A model generated the notes under the pieces. The model had not been told where the DNA came from. It worked only from the letters and a program-made list of their open reading frames with translations, and made no database searches. Positions 32,281-46,700 of a stretch of 64,000 bases of DNA are shown here, piece after piece (positions within the stretch are counted from its first letter, which is position 1; every line of letters starts with the position of its first letter). The position numbers and the translations under genes were made by a program. Source of the DNA: Juglans regia (Eukaryota > Streptophyta > Magnoliopsida > Fagales > Juglandaceae); NCBI RefSeq assembly GCF_001411555.2, contig NC_049909.1, forward strand, positions 3,023,875 through 3,087,874, read 5' to 3'.

Positions 32281-33514
32281 TGTGAGGACCACGCCAATAA
32301 AAGGGGACAAATCGCCTTCCAAGGGCAAATGGAAGGCAAAGAAGAGAATTTCTTTGGAAAGGTGGAAGATGAGGAAACAGTGGCCTCCAAAGTGTAGCTA
32401 GTCCTATAGAGTGAGTAGCACTCTATGGAAGGCTAGGCTGATACACCTTAGCACTGGGTGAAACAAAGGATTTGTCACCCGGAACCAGTCAAGTGAGAAA
32501 TGGTGCCAATGGTACAAAGGTGAGAAAAGCTAGTGCAGAGGGCAAGTTACGAGCCTAAGGCAAGCAACGATCAAGCACTAGACCCATATGGATGTAAGGG
32601 ATTTTCTCAGATAACATGAAAATGCTTAGAAGGCAGCAGTGTCTTATGCAGAGACCCATACTCCACCTGAAATGTCACATTTGGAGTAAGTTTGTGGAAG
32701 AAAGATTACGACCTGCAGATCATATCATCTGAACCCAAAGGTATGGTCCAAAGCCACGTGAGAGACCCTTATTCGGTGAGGGACTACGGAGTGGGAGACC
32801 CCTATGGTCCAATGCTTTGTCCCTTTAGTCTGTCTCTATCATCTAGTAGATGGACGATTGAGACTGAAGGGCTCCTATTCAAGCATGCCTGGGGTCAAAA
32901 GTATGTTAGAAGGAAACTTGGACAGTTTGCCCTAAAAAAGGGACTGCAGCAGGACCATCCAATGGACAAACTCTCACTTCTGAGATCATAAGTGTTGGAG
33001 TTTCTTTGGAGTTGGAGTCTTTGAAGAAGGCAAGTGGCTTCAAAGAAACAACGGTAGAAGCAGCATCAGCGCCGCCGTAGTATTTTTAATAATGTTGAGG
33101 TAGGTTAGTTTCTATAATAGTACTAAGAATGTGGAGAAATGTTGTGGGTATGTTGTAAGATTTGTAAGATACAATGCCGCCCTTAATAGTTGTTTGTATT
33201 TTTGGAGATGTACTATTTAGTTAGGGGATAAATCATGTTTTGGTCTGTTGCACCTAAACGTAGGAAATGAACAAATGATTTTGTGTAATATTATTTGGGA
33301 AGTGACAATGGCAATTACATACGGATATTCTGTGTAATCATCTTTACCTATTTCGTTGCAATATACATATACATGTATATTTTGCTTACACGTGCACTTC
33401 CTTGTGAAAATTGCATGCCTATTCCCAATCTAAATCAGGGGTGCTGCCGACCGGCTGGCACCATTGGCACCACGGATCCTCGCGAGGTCCTTTACCAAGG
33501 AATGGGGCGCCACA
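32281..33514 (+). repeat. 3' LTR of the plus-strand Gypsy fragment
   Basis: It begins TGTGAGGACCACGCC after a polypurine tract and ends ATGGGGCGCCACA, the same terminal form as the other LTRs here. Length 1,234 bp. No partner LTR is seen, so the 5' half of that element was lost or rearranged. Confidence 0.6.
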
Positions 33515-34465
33515 ACAAGATTTTCCCATCTTAGAAGACCAACGCATAAACTTGATTTTCAATGATTGTACTAACCAGATCTTGAGAAAAACAAATAGCC
33601 AAATCAGTCTCATTGGGTGAGTGGGGAGGCACACAAAAGAGGGAATGGAGGAGATTGCTTTGTGATTCTCGGTTACAACCCCTTGCCCCATTCCTCACTC
33701 ACATTTTTAGCTTTCTTGTGATTATAAACAAGGTCTGGATCTCGAATGACTGCCCTGACTAACAATGATTAAATTCTGACAAAAGGCTTCAAGCTATTGA
33801 TGATTATGGGTGGCACAATGCAGAAAAATAAGGAACAAAAAAAGAATGCTTGGAAAGAAGGGCTCGACCATAAGCTTTCAAATCTTTCTTCCACTCGATT
33901 ATTCCTAATATTCTATGACCAATGAAGGGCTTTGGCCTATGAGTATGCTGTCCAAACATGATCGAGAAATCTGACCAAAGAAAGTGAATTTCCATTGGTG
34001 GAGAGAGACAGCACACAAGGCTAAGCATAGAAGACAAAATCTGAAAAAGTTATCCTATGAAGAATCTTTTTGCCAAGTGTAACTCATGGAGGTGTAAAGA
34101 AGTACTAGTTAATCTAAAACATGCTATTTACGATGGCAAGAGTCAATATCCATATGGCTTTGGGCAGTAGAGTCCTATGAAAGGGAAGGCAAAGTGGACT
34201 CCCATATGTCTTGTCCAAATTAGGCCACTTGGCACCACGTCATCACAAAAACTCTTATCGCACCAAAAATCTCCCAAAAATGCTAGCTAAGATGATGGTG
34301 CTAATCTTTTTGTCAAGTTATACTTCTAAGTATCTCAAAAAATTTCTAGAATCAAGACTAACTATAAGGTCATTGGAAGTTCTTGGGTGTAAGATCTACT
34401 CAACTTGTGACCTCCATAGTCCAAAAATCCATCTTGGTTCACACCTTGCCTTGGGGTGTTACATG
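33515..34465 (-). repeat. Partial LTR, minus strand
   Basis: On the minus strand from 34465 the sequence starts TGTAACACCCCAAGGC, the start form of Del-like LTRs. It is cut at 33515 by the preceding LTR. No coding sequence is recognised. Confidence 0.45.
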
Positions 34466-34834
34466 AGATTACTTTTATCTTTTCATTGCTCAGACGACTA
34501 GCTTAAAGTACGATATTTTATTAAAGTTGCTCAGGAACTCTAACCTTGGTATGTATGCCGTATTTCTTAATTTACCTATATATGTACTAGCATTATTCAT
34601 TGACATTTACATGCATTATAAGCTTTTGTCATATAGACTAACTTATTGAGATTTCTTGAAATCTCACTATGGTAGTCCTACAACAGTTTTGCTCTTTGAA
34701 ACCGTAAACTTTGTTGTAGATGTACGAGAGGAAGATGATTATGAGCAAGAAAGCCCAACGTAGTCCCAAGATTAGGACAGGGGCTGTCCTCGCCCGTTGC
34801 ATCCTCTAATTCTTCCCCTCATGGGGTGGGAAAA
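34466..34834 (+). repeat. LTR-like fragment carrying the GAGATTT hairpin motif
   Basis: TTGAGATTTCTTGAAATCTC followed by ACTATGGTAGTCC (about 34650-34683) is the motif found near the 3' end of the LTR families in this window. Boundaries are unclear; LTR D1 starts immediately after. Confidence 0.45.
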
Positions 34835-37800
34835 TGTGACACCCCAATTTTGAGCTAGGACCTAGAGGTTATTAAGTCATCTTTGGGCCTATGTAATTGG
34901 AGAAAAACATTGAACTTAAGGCCGCCCATTAGTTAAGTTTTGTGTGACTGAAAGCTTGTTTTTTTTTTCTAAGGATGACCAACCAAGCCCATTAAGCTTT
35001 AGGCCCTAGAAAGTTTTGGCCACTTTGTGTTCCTTACACATGGTGCCTATGCACACTAATGCCCCTTAGGTTTTCCAAGAAAGAAGATGAAGAGAGAGGG
35101 TTTCAGAACTCTAAAGGACCAACACCACTTGGAAGGATCCTTATGATTTCTAAAAGGCAATCATGGGAAGAAAGGAAGAAGGGCTTGGTTTTGCTAGGGT
35201 TATGCCACATGGCACCCATGCACACTATTGACTCTTAGGTTTTCCAAGAAGGAAGATGAAAGAGGATTTTGGAAATCAAAGAGACACACTCCACTTGGCA
35301 AGCATGCATGAGATCTTTAGGGTTTCTAGAAGAATCTAATGACAAAGGAAATTTAGGGTTTCGGCCATAGCAAGGGTGCGCCAGTTGTTTTCATGCAAAG
35401 GAGTCCCTTAAGTTCCTAAGGGATATAATCATTGAAGAAGGAAGAGGGAAGTTTCGGCTAAGGATAAGAGGGGGCCACTAGGCGCCCATGCAAAGGAATT
35501 TCTTGTGGCTCTTCATTTTCCTTCAAAATAAATTATAGGAAAGAGAAGAAATGGAGGCAAGAGGCCATAACAAGAGAGAATGGGAAGATCAAGAGTCATT
35601 TGTATACTTTTAGCTTTCTCCCATTCTCTCATTCCTTCTTGTCCAACCCTAGAAGCCAAACACCACTCTCGTGCATCCAAGGGAAGGAAAGATTCACGGA
35701 AACTCTTATGAAGATTAGTATGGTAAGGAAGCTCCCTTTTATTCTTTCTCTTGTTCACATCACGGAAGCACAACAGGAGAGGAAGTTTTCAAGTTTTAGA
35801 TGTGAGGGAGGTAAGGCTTATTTTCGACAATGAGAGGGTGGCCATACTTAAACTCTATTAAATATGGTCTTGCTCTAGGATTTTTCATTTCAAGAATCCG
35901 AATTTTTTATGTCAAATGAATGAGAAGTAACCCTTTGAATGAACATAATATATTCAGCCATCATTAGGGTTTTATTCACCACATGAAGAAGAAACAATCT
36001 AGAGTGCCTTGCACAAGTTTAGAAACTTTCGGCCATTATGGTTTTCAAACACACATGTGAATCAAAGATAAGGGCAAAGAACAAAGAGAGAAAACATGGA
36101 TAGATGGATGGCCTTAAAAAATTGATTAGTGTTAGAAGTTTCAAACCTCTTAGTGCACAGATCTCATGTTTGGATTTTAGTATTTTGATTTTTAGCAATC
36201 TAATATTTAGCACATATACTTTCAGCTTTCTTGATCGTTGGTTTTCTTTACATTTGGAGTTTTGTAAGTTAGCCTCTAACTTAATCTTGGATAATATACT
36301 TATCTCTTTTGTGTAAACTTTGCATATATGTTGCTTGTTTGCTCTCAATATCACCATGGTATGATTTATTCTTTATGATATGCCCGAATGATGCTTGCTG
36401 GAATTTTCAGAGCTTTTAAGTATTGTTATGTGCCATGTTGAATCATCATGTGTTATATCCATGTATACATATCTGAATATACTAATTATTTCAAGCCGTT
36501 CACATGATGTATTGTGATAACCCTGACTTAGCTAGACTTTTATCTACATTTTCATTGCTTGTCTTAGGGAAATGCAAGAGGCACCACACGAAATGACCTT
36601 CCTAACCCTAGGATTTCGGTCACCATCACCCACTCCTTCCCACATGTCACAATTTGGAATTTCAAGAAGCCTTGGGGGAAGGGAAAAGACGCCTAGGGAA
36701 CAAACAAGGGAAGAAGAAGAGATCCACATGGGGAAAAGAGAGAAGGGGCAGCACCAAGAAACCCCCACATGCCAATGCCACTTGGCATGCATGCACACTC
36801 ACTTTCTTGGAAAATGAAGGGGCATTGGGTCACTTTACACTTATGCACTTAAGGTACATCGAACCTAGATGGATTAGAGAGAGGCAAGAAGGACTTTTGG
36901 GGTTGGCCTAGGGCAAGGCACACGCCACTCTCAAGGTGGCCTTTGCACTTCCTAAAGTCACCCAATGATGAGGGAAGGGGAAGGATTTTCGGCCAAAGGG
37001 AAAAATGGTAGCGCCACTTGGCCAACATGCATTGCCCTTGAACCACCAATAGGATTCATGAGGAAAAGTCTATAAAAAGGTAACATGCCAAACACCAAGG
37101 CCTTTTTTGTGATGCCCCCAGATTTTGCTTGGGATTGGACAGACATCCGAAGCTTCGAGACATGCAACACAAGGCTACCTACCCTCATTCATGACATATA
37201 AGATGCAATGTTCCTAACATGAATCTAGCATTATGCAATATTTGTAGCGGATAATTGTTTTTGAGCAATACTATGCACCAAACTTATAATATCTCAAATA
37301 GTTAAAACATAAATCATGCATACTTAAAACATCCACGATTACAACACAGGTCTCAGAAGACTGTAATCTCAAAACAATGGAGACCTGGCTCCATAATTAC
37401 AATGTCAAAGTACACTATTGGGCTAGTTCCTTGAGTAACTCGCATAACTCAACTAACGATGCTGGAATACTATCCAAAGACCTAACTATGGAGGCTGCAA
37501 GCTTCGTGTTGCGTCTACGGCGTCTAGTCAACCTCTTTCAGTCTGCTAGTGTCTGCTCCTTGCTCTGATCTTGACACATTGCCTACCATTCGGGGGGAAT
37601 GGTAGTTGGGACTACCACGGTGAGATTTGATTATAAATCTCAGCAAGTTAACAGGAAACTTCCATACAGGATAATAATGCATGCATGGAAGTAAAAGCAT
37701 TAATGCATGATCAAAGTCATAAGTAAGCATAGCATAACTTGAGATATGGCATGGCATAAATGACATAACTTGAACTGAAACTGAACTTAGCTTGACGTGA

Positions 37801-38269
37801 CATGGCATGTACATGAACTTAAACATAACATGGACTAGCAACATAGCATGAACGTGAATTTGAAACATAACATGGACTTGAAACATAGCATGAACGTGAA
37901 CATACATAATTTGAATATGAACTTGAACATAACATGAACCTGAGCATGACATAACATAAATGTGAACTTGAAACATAACCTGAATGTGAACATGACATAA
38001 CATGAACATGAACGTGAACTTGAACATAAGATAACATAAACATGAACTTGAAACATATTCTTGTCTCATGGGGTCACCATGATTGAGTAATCTTATCTCA
38101 TGGGGTTACCATGATTGACATGAACTTGAAATTTGACATGAACGTAAACTTGAATATAACATAACGTGAAACATGACTTGAACGTGAAATACATGAACTT
38201 GGAATCTTTCTCAATAGACTTAATCATAAAGTGACCATACGTGTGCTACACGAGTCCCCTTGAGCCATG

Positions 38270-38470
38270 TGTCCTTGCCGATTACCGCATCACTACACAG
38301 GTGTCTATACCAGCTGTGAGTACATTAATACGTACTCCACAGTTGTTTTGGCCCCACGTATTTTACGTGTCACAATTGCTGTCTCACACAGTGTATGCTC
38401 CACAGTTGTTGTGGCCCCATGAATTGTTTGTGCCACACTTGCTATGGACACACGTAATATAAAGTGTGGC
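38270..38470 (-). repeat. Hairpin array in LTR A', shorter version
   Basis: On the minus strand the CCACA/TGTGG units recur, but there is one fewer than in element A, and one arm is changed (CCAAA instead of CCACA). Dyads such as GTGAGACAGCAATTGTGACAC are still present. Confidence 0.65.
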
Positions 38471-38532
38471 TCCATTGGCGTTAGTGTCTAGCGCGCTCTG
38501 GTGACCAGCTAGTTAGGCCTCATTCGCAACCT

Positions 38533-38552
38533 ATTAACTATACTTCGTCAAC
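38533..38552 (-). other. Covarying stem-loop in LTR A'
   Basis: On the minus strand GTTGAC-N8-GTTAAT. The two changes relative to element A give G-U wobble pairs, so an RNA stem could still form. Confidence 0.65.
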
Positions 38553-41500
38553 TCAGGAAATTTCACACCAATTTAGACACTCCAGCGTGAACAAAAGAGT
38601 TCCACAAGGATATTATCTCATCCTAGTGCTTAGGGTCGTGATTGACAAGAATAACTTAATTGGCATATTTGATATTTCGTAATGTGACGTGACATGAACG
38701 TGACATAAAAGACAGAAGTCCTAACATAGCATAACATAACATAAATGTAAGATGACACATGACATACTTTGAGACATAAATGTAATAGAAAATATTTCAT
38801 AATATGGTGTACATGTAACAGACAATATTTCATGACATGGCATAACATATAACAGACAATATTTCATAACATGGCATAACATGTGACAATGAATATTATG
38901 TGACATGATATACATGTAACAGATGACATACGTAATGTGACATACTTGCAATAGATAGTAACATGTGATAGAATATATTATGTAACAGATAAGATTTTCG
39001 TGACTGAATAATTCGTGTAATAGATAAACATGTGATGACATGGCATAGCATAGCATATATAACAACATACGAACCTAAACTATACTTCCCTTACCCATCA
39101 CATATACACACTAAACTGATAGTAAGTTAAAAGCTAACTTACCTCGATCGTAGCGTTCTACGAAATTAAAACGTGAAACACGAGGAACTGTAATAGTGTT
39201 TTCTAAAAGTTAGAACTTTAACTACTAACAATTAGAAATATGAAAAGAGACAACTTAGAGTAAAATGGTACCATTTTACCCCTAACTTAAGGATTTCACA
39301 TCCTAACTCCAAAAATTAACAAAATTTACATTTCTCATGTAAATTTTGTCCTAGACTCAAATATCAACTCAGAAAAATTTAAAACCATTCACAACTATGG
39401 AAAACCCACAATGGCTGAAACATTCAAAGGTCATTTCTCTTGATTTTGGTTGTAATTTCTTCCATCATCAAAACCCATGATTCAACCAAAATTTTGTAAC
39501 AAACAATTTTCTGTCCTAAGTTTAAAAATACACTTAAAATATCCATTAAGAAAAGCTAATCATCAACACCAAACTTTTTAACAAAAAGTAAACCCTTAAA
39601 TCACAAGTTTTTTGGCCTTGATAAAAACATCTCCAAGAATTCCAAAAAAAAAACAAATCTTACTTCTAACACATTCATAGCATCATCCTAAGATCAACCA
39701 TGCTTTAAATCATCAAACAAAAGCCACCAAAAATCACAAAACAACACCTGGAGTTTTTAGTTTTAAATTTAGTCCAAAACAGAAACTTTTCTCTCCACTA
39801 ACTTAGATCAATCTCTTGATCCATGGCTTAAACACATGTGTTCTTCAAACCAAAACATCTCATAGTTTAAAAATGTGTCCTAAAGAAGATCCAGCCATCA
39901 AACCTAAAATCACATGGCTAAAACTCAATAAAAGATGGATCTAACCCAAAAACATCAAATCTTAGGCCTAACCGAAATCCTCTTACATAGAAAAATCATA
40001 TATTTAAAACTAATACTAATTATCTTCAAAATAACATCCTAACATGTATATAAGAGGGTTAGGATCATCATATAAAAATATCAAAACCTTTGGAATAAGA
40101 TCAAACCATGAAATATTCCAACTTTCACAAAACAAAAACTGTTTTTCCACTTCTAGTTTTCAAGTTTCTGAATCTAAGGAAATCTATCATCAAAAACTTT
40201 ATCCATACAACAAAACCTCAATGAAAATTCATAAACAAACACTTGCTAACGACACTCCATAAAAGTTTCGGACCAGGATCTGTCCATTAGCTTGGTAAAA
40301 AATTTCAAAACATATCATACTCTCCAGTTTCACGCCCAGAATGACATTTCTATGGTTAAAAATACTTTTGACTGACCAAATAAGCATGTAATGAGACTAA
40401 TAAGATATCTTCGAAAACTAGACTCAAATACTAACAACTTTTATGAAGGATTTATTGTGAAAAATTACCTACAAAGGGTCGAAAAGGGCCACGCAAAATG
40501 ACCCAGAAATTTACCCGAGAGAGCTCTTTTGGGTTTCTCTCTAAGAACGGGGGAAAGAAGTGATAAAATTGAGAGAAGTGTATCTTGCACGACTTTAGAC
40601 TCCTGGAGGGGGAAGTTATGGGCTTGAAAGACCCTTGATAGAAGTATGTGACATAAAATGGAGAGTAATGAGGGCAAAGGACTATCTGCATCAGCTGTGA
40701 GAGATAGAGGTTGATGGAGTGGACTTCTCTTCACATCAAGGCACTAATGGGTTGTAGCCAATGGCAGTGGATGGTCTGCCATGTGTAGGAGGAAACTTCT
40801 CTAAGAAGCTTTGTCAAGGTTGTCAAATTCGTAGGCCTTGGTGGGCCCCAACCAAGTGGGCTTCAATTTGGGGTTTAAAGGTGGTTTGGTTAGGGTTTGA
40901 GATGCTATTAAGCCCAAATCTAGTTTTTCTTAGCCCAATCAAATTTCCAAAGTTTAAAAGGTTGGATAATTATATCATAACAAGGATTTGATTAATTAAT
41001 AGCATGTGAAAGTGATTTAATTAAGTGATTAAACACAATGTTAGAAATCGGATTAAAAATGATTTGGAGGCCAACTTTAGGGTTTAGGGAAATAATTTAA
41101 GGTTTTCATTTCAATCAAGCTTTTGGGGTTTCAATAGGATTCCAACCATTTAGGGTTTTGATAGGGTTGAAACCCTCTTTGGTCTTGCACAATTTGGTTG
41201 ATTAGATGAAACGAAGTTTTGCTTAGGTGGCATGATCTCACACCTTGACTTCCTTCACAAATCCATCTAATGGTTCTTCATAGTGTCAAGTGCCTAATAC
41301 TATTCACTATGTGTGGCTAAGATCTTGCCAAGTGTCCAAATAAAACTTCTCTAACCTAATTTGGACATTCCACATTGTGATTTTGAAAACACTGCACTAG
41401 ATGCACTTATCGAGATTACTATTCACTCCAAAGAAATGTATAATAAACTTAGTGAAAATCCTAAATATTCATATTAACCTGTAGTGAAAATCGTTTATCG

Positions 41501-41821
41501 AAATTCAACCCCTAAGTGCCCCTAAAAATAATTTCACAATTTCGAATAGCCATTTCGTTCGAAATTATGAAAATTGGCTATTGCGCCATAAAATCCTAAA
41601 TAATCAATTGAGTCTAATGGCATAGACCAAAACACATTCTGACACTTCTAACTACATCAAATAATTAAACTCATATTTCTAGCATCATAGTGAGTGATAA
41701 TACTGATTATGTTGATAGACTAAAACCTGCGTGATTGGTTGATTCGTAAAAACTTATCGGGTTTTCACGAGATTCCTAAAGTCAATAGAAATTCCCAGTG
41801 AATTTCTAGTAGGCTGTTACA

Positions 41822-42148
41822 TTTTTCCCCTTGCCATTTCCGGTTTCCAGATTTCAACCATTTCTCTCTACACTTTGCCTCTCTGCACGAACACATAGTG
41901 GTTTTTTCACTTTCTCACACTTTCCTTCCAAACAAACTAGAACCACAATCTCTCTACACACAAGGAAGGCCACGGCTCCAAGCAAAGAAGGAACCCCACG
42001 GTGAGATTCATGTTTCTATCATTCTTTCTCACACACATGCCTACACCATGAGATGAAAATCTCGAGTGAGATGATCATCTAGAACACACACGCACTCACA
42101 CGAAGGGTTATTTCTTCCTTGAAATAACCTAGGTTTTTCGAGAGGTGT
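41822..42148 (+). repeat. Continuation of LTR C between A' and B
   Basis: C sequence resumes after the A' duplication with CCCCTTGCCATTTCC and runs to the B insertion at 42149. No gene is seen. Confidence 0.6.
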
Positions 42149-42930
42149 TGTGATGACCCGAGTTTTGTCTAGGCTTGACCCTTAGAATTCGTTCTAGGTT
42201 GCCATGACATTTTAGGAGCCTTAGTTACTTGGGAAGGCCTTAGAACCTTTGATGTAGTAACTTGAGCAAAAGAGGAGAGTGACCCTAGTTTACTTTGGAA
42301 TTTCGGCCCTATTTGGAAACTTAGGTCCAATGGTTTAGGCCCATGATCCAATTCTAAGTTGCTAGTGCCATGTGTCATGAGGATGTTACACCATAAACCT
42401 AGTCTTGATAGAAGGGGGAAAGAGAGGTGTAGGAAGGCACCAAGATGGGCTTGCACGCCTAGCCCATTGTTTTTGTCCAGAATTCAAGTTCCAAGATAGA
42501 TTTCTTGGAAAAGTGTGGCGCTCCCAATCCCCGCTTGGGATTGTATGGTGACTGAGACCCCGGGACATGTAACACAAGGCTACACATCCCTCGTACATGA
42601 CAGGTAATATACTATGCACCTAAGTACACTAGCAGTATGCAATAGCGTAGCAGTGGAAAAATTAATAAAAGTCAGATAAACTAAGCAACGCAATAAGCAA
42701 TTGCAAAGCACATGGCAACCATAAACTAATATCATAGCCCAAAACATTGTCCAAAACATAAACATGAACTGTAAAGACATAATATCCCAAAAAGCATGAA
42801 GCATAATGTAAAATTCCCAAAACAAGAGATTCCCACAAAAAGCAACATAAATCCACAAAAGTTAGCCATAAAGTTGTTGCCTTCCTTCTCTTTTTTTTTT
42901 TCCCACAAAATACTTAAGCTCACGTACTCC

Positions 42931-43143
42931 TTAAAAAGATTCGGGCTTCACACGTTTTTCCAAAGCCTTATCCTTGTCCCAATTGTTATGCCGGTTGAAC
43001 TCTACGATGAATTCAAGTATACCCATGATCTCTCGATCAATGGCCTCGAGTCGCTCCCAGATGGAGGGCTCGAGCCGATTCGTGGCCATCTTAGGCACAA
43101 TATTCTTCGGAGGAAGAGGTGTCGTTCTCTTCCTCTTGGTCAT
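42931..43143 (-). CDS. Small conserved ORF in LTR B' (70 codons)
   Basis: It begins MTKRKRT with a basic N-terminus and ends DKALEKRVKPESF; the middle (LEAIDREIMGILEFI) could form an amphipathic helix. The same 70-codon frame, with the same start and end, is at 48566-48778 in LTR B, about 74 percent identical in protein by eye. It starts a short distance after the overlapping hairpins. No family is recognised and expression is unproven. About 32 nucleotide differences separate the two copies, and most change the protein, so recent selection is not evident. Confidence 0.4.
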   Translation of the reverse strand: MTKRKRTTPLPPKNIVPKMATNRLEPSIWERLEAIDREIMGILEFIVEFNRHNNWDKDKALEKRVKPESF

Positions 43144-43745
43144 AGTCGCCTTTTATTAAACATGTCACAACTTTTACCATTCCAATTGGAGAATGGAAAC
43201 TACCACAATGAGATTTCGAGAAATCTCAACAAGTAATTACACAACATACCACAGTTAACACAAGCATACAAAAGGTATATCATGATATGCTTGCATGGAC
43301 ATGTACTTGACTTATGCCTTAAGCAAAACTTGACTTATGCACTTGGCCATTTTCAAAAGACTTGTAACAAAGATTTAAACCTTTCATGAAAACTTCTTAA
43401 CTTTTCTTATTCACGTGAACTTATTCAGAACTTGCCTTATCAAAACATATCACAAGATTTGCATCGAGTGATCTTTATCTTATCACGAGATTTTCATCAA
43501 GTGATCCTTATCTTATGAGCTCTTATTCTTGTTCAGAGGGTGGACACAACATGGCTCCCCTCCTTACACCTCGTGTTCCTGCTAGTTACCGCACCATCAA
43601 CGGTCCGTACACCGTGATGAATACGTCATAAACAGATAATCATATTAACTCTACCTTACTTTGTTGGGTTACATGCCTTATGCACTCACTAGCGTTAGGT
43701 GCTTCCTCGCTCCAGTATCCTTTAAAAAGAATCCTTTCGAGGCTC

Positions 43746-43765
43746 GTCGACTATTCTTCGTCGAC
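43746..43765 (-). other. Covarying stem-loop in LTR B'
   Basis: GTCGAC-N8-GTCGAC on the minus strand, the C-G version of the T-A pair seen in element A. Confidence 0.7.
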
Positions 43766-46700
43766 CCAGGGGTTCCTATTCTATTCTGAAGCACTCCAGA
43801 GTGGACAGAGGAGTTCCACTAGGGCATTCCCCGCCCTAGCACTTGGGATCGTGATAAAACTTTTTCTTTGAAAACACTTTTTTAAAAACACTTATTTGAA
43901 AACACTTCTTCCCCAAATGCATGTGACATGATACTTAAATATGCTTACTTATACTTGACATATGGCATATGAAATGTCGTGCACGAAACAACTAAGCATA
44001 ACATATTAATTTCATAGCATGATAACATAAACCATAAGAGATATCCAAACATGTACATAGAACCATAAAAACTTGCTTAGGCCGAAACTCATAAGCACAA
44101 AAACATGAAGATTCATCACATAAACATGTTCCAAACTTCAAGCATATAATATAGAAGCCAAGACATAGTGAAACAAAACAAGAAATCATAGATTTGTGAC
44201 TAAGTCCAAAACTTTCAAGGCATATTCAAACCGAAACTTCATCTTACATAAACCATCAACCTCAAACAAGTGAAAACCGAAACTCATAGGCATGTTTCAT
44301 GGCATTTTCATCATAAATTCGAGACATATAGTTTCTTCCTTAAAGTTACTTAAAGTCATACTAATATATTCAAACAAACAATCAAGAGATAACAAACAAA
44401 TCAATCAAAATCATGAAAGGATTTACACAATCATATACTAGTATTAACCAAGAGTAAGTTGAGTGTATACTTGTAAAATCCTCGTAAAGGAATACTAACA
44501 AGCTGTAAATTCGAACATACTATATTAGAAAGAGCATCTAGAACCCTATCTCATGTTATTGAGTGTGTGTGTTTCTAGGGCATCACTTGGTCTTAAACCA
44601 TTCGGCTTCTAGGTTTTTAGGTTAAAACCCCCATTCATTTCACTCATAAGGTAAAACAAAACCTAAGGTAGGCAAGAATACATGTGATGGTCGAACATGG
44701 AGGATGAACTCCCCCTTCACTATTCGGCCTCAAGGGTTTCTCTTGGAAACCCTAGGTTATTTCCAAGAAAATAGTAGAAAGTGTGTGTTCTATCTTTTCT
44801 CAAAGTCCAATGAGATTTGAATCTCATTTTTGGATTGAAAAAATACTTGTGTATGTGCAAGACTTAAGAGAAACTGATCCTTACCTTGCTAATCCTTGGG
44901 TAGTGCCGAAATCATTCTCTTGTAGGGATCCTCCTTGTTTGGTTGGAGAGAAAACACAAGAAAATAAGGGAGCTTTCAAAGGAACATGGGAGAATTGTGT
45001 GGAGAGAATGGAAACCCATGCAAAATCCAAAAAATGGCAAGGGAAAAGTCTCCTAGGCATGAACCCTTCTCTTTATATATGAGACCCTTCACTTCCCTCC
45101 TTGTTTGTATCAAAAACCCTTGCATGAAAGACGAGTAGTAAGGTTTCTTCTTCTCCCACTCTCAAAAACCGAAAAGCCTCTTGGAGTTCCCCACTTGGAT
45201 TGCATTGGGAAGAGGCATTCTTGGGAGGTGGCGTGTTGGACTTCTCTCCTTGGCCGAAAATCCTTTTTTCCCTTTTATGCCCTTCTTGTCCTTAAACAAG
45301 TAAGTATCTCTTCAAGGGATAACTTGGTAAAACCATGCATGTCTTTTCCTATTCCCAACAAATAACTCTTGGCATGGAAGACAAGTGGTAATCGGCGTGT
45401 GCCCTAGCCCAAGCCGTCCTCTCCACTTTTCCATTCCAAAAATGTTGCTTCATCTTCCCAATATTCGTTCCCTAGGTGACCTTTCACATACCATTGGTCC
45501 AAAATGCACTAAGTGGCAAGTGAATGGAATGCTTGGGAGTATGCTAGCCGAAACCCTAAGGGAAAACTTGTCCTTGATACAAAAGTCTCATCACAAAAAA
45601 ATCTTCTAGAAACTTGGTGCATGCTTGACACATGGCAAAAGTTAGCAAAATTCAAAATCCCAAAGGCCTCCCATTAGTTTCCTATGCAAAACTTCTAGAA
45701 AAATCCCATATCACTTCCCTAGGTTCCCCTTTCCAAGAAACCTACCTTGGAACTTGAATTCTGGACAAAAGAACAGTGGGCTAGGCGTGTAAGCCCATCT
45801 TGGTGCTTTCCTACACCTCTCTTTCCCCCTTAACTTACTTTCAAGACTAGGTTCAAGGTATAACACTCTTAGGACACATAACACTAGCAACTTAGAATTG
45901 GATCGTGGACATAAACCATTGGACCTAAGTTTCCCAATAAGGCTGAAATTTTAAAGTAAACTAGGGCCACTTTCCTCTTGGGCTTAAGTTACTATATCAA
46001 AGGTTCTAAGGCCTTCCAAAGTAACTAGGGCTCCTAAAATGCCATGGCAACTTAGAACAAATTAAGGGCCAATCCTAGAAAAAACTATGGCCATCACAAA
46101 AGGGAAGTCTAGGGAAGTGAAATTGAGCTTTTCTAGAAGTTTTGCATAGGAAACTGAAGGGAGGCCTATGAGATTTTGAATTTAGCTAGCTTTTGCCATG
46201 TGTCAAGCATGCACCAAGTTTCTAGAAGATTTTGTGAAGAGACTTTTGTATCAAGGACAAGTTTACCCTTAGGGTTTCGGCTAGCACACTCCCAAGCATT
46301 CCATTCACTTGCCACTTATCACCTAGTATCACCTAGTGCATTTTAGACCAATGGTATATGAGAGGTCACCTAGGGAAGGAATCCTTGGAAGATGAAGCAA
46401 CATCTTGGGAACGGAAAATGGAGAGGACGGCTAAGGCTATGGCACAAGCCCAATGCCACTTGTCTTTCATGCCAAGAGTTACTTGTTGGGAATAGGAAAA
46501 GGCATGTATGGTTTTACCAAGCTACCCTTGAAGAGATATTTACTTGTTTAAGGAAAGGATGGGCATAAGGGGAGAAAGGGAATTTTGGCCAAGCAGAAGA
46601 CGTCCCACACACCACCCCCCAAAGTGTTACTTCCCAATGCAATTCAAGTGAGGAACTCCAAGAGGCATTTTGGCAATAGGGAAAGGGGAAAAAGAAACCT

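Larger units (their letters stand above)
37108..41821 (-). mobile_element. Solo LTR A', reverse orientation
   Basis: The reverse complement runs from TGTAACAGCC (41821) to GGGGGCATCACA (37108), collinear with the element A LTRs over 4,714 bp but clearly diverged. It is flanked by TTTTT on both sides (37103-37107 and 41822-41826). It carries a shorter hairpin array than element A (38270-38470), the covarying stem-loop at 38533-38552 and the CTACCATTC/GAATGGTAG hairpin near 37583-37605. Confidence 0.85.
42514..46098 (-). mobile_element. Solo LTR B', inserted in LTR B in reverse
   Basis: The reverse complement starts TGTGATGGCCATAG at 46098 and ends GGGAGCGCCACA at 42514, 3,585 bp, collinear with LTR B. 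Flanks are AAAAG (42509-42513) and AAAGG (46099-46103), a likely duplication with one change. Together with B it forms a large inverted repeat with arms of about 3.1-3.2 kb centred near 45916. Confidence 0.85.

Noticed and set aside
36572..36911. Overlapping ORFs of about 80 codons in LTR C
   Set aside because: Overlap in three frames on both strands, are interrupted by no splice signals and resemble nothing known.
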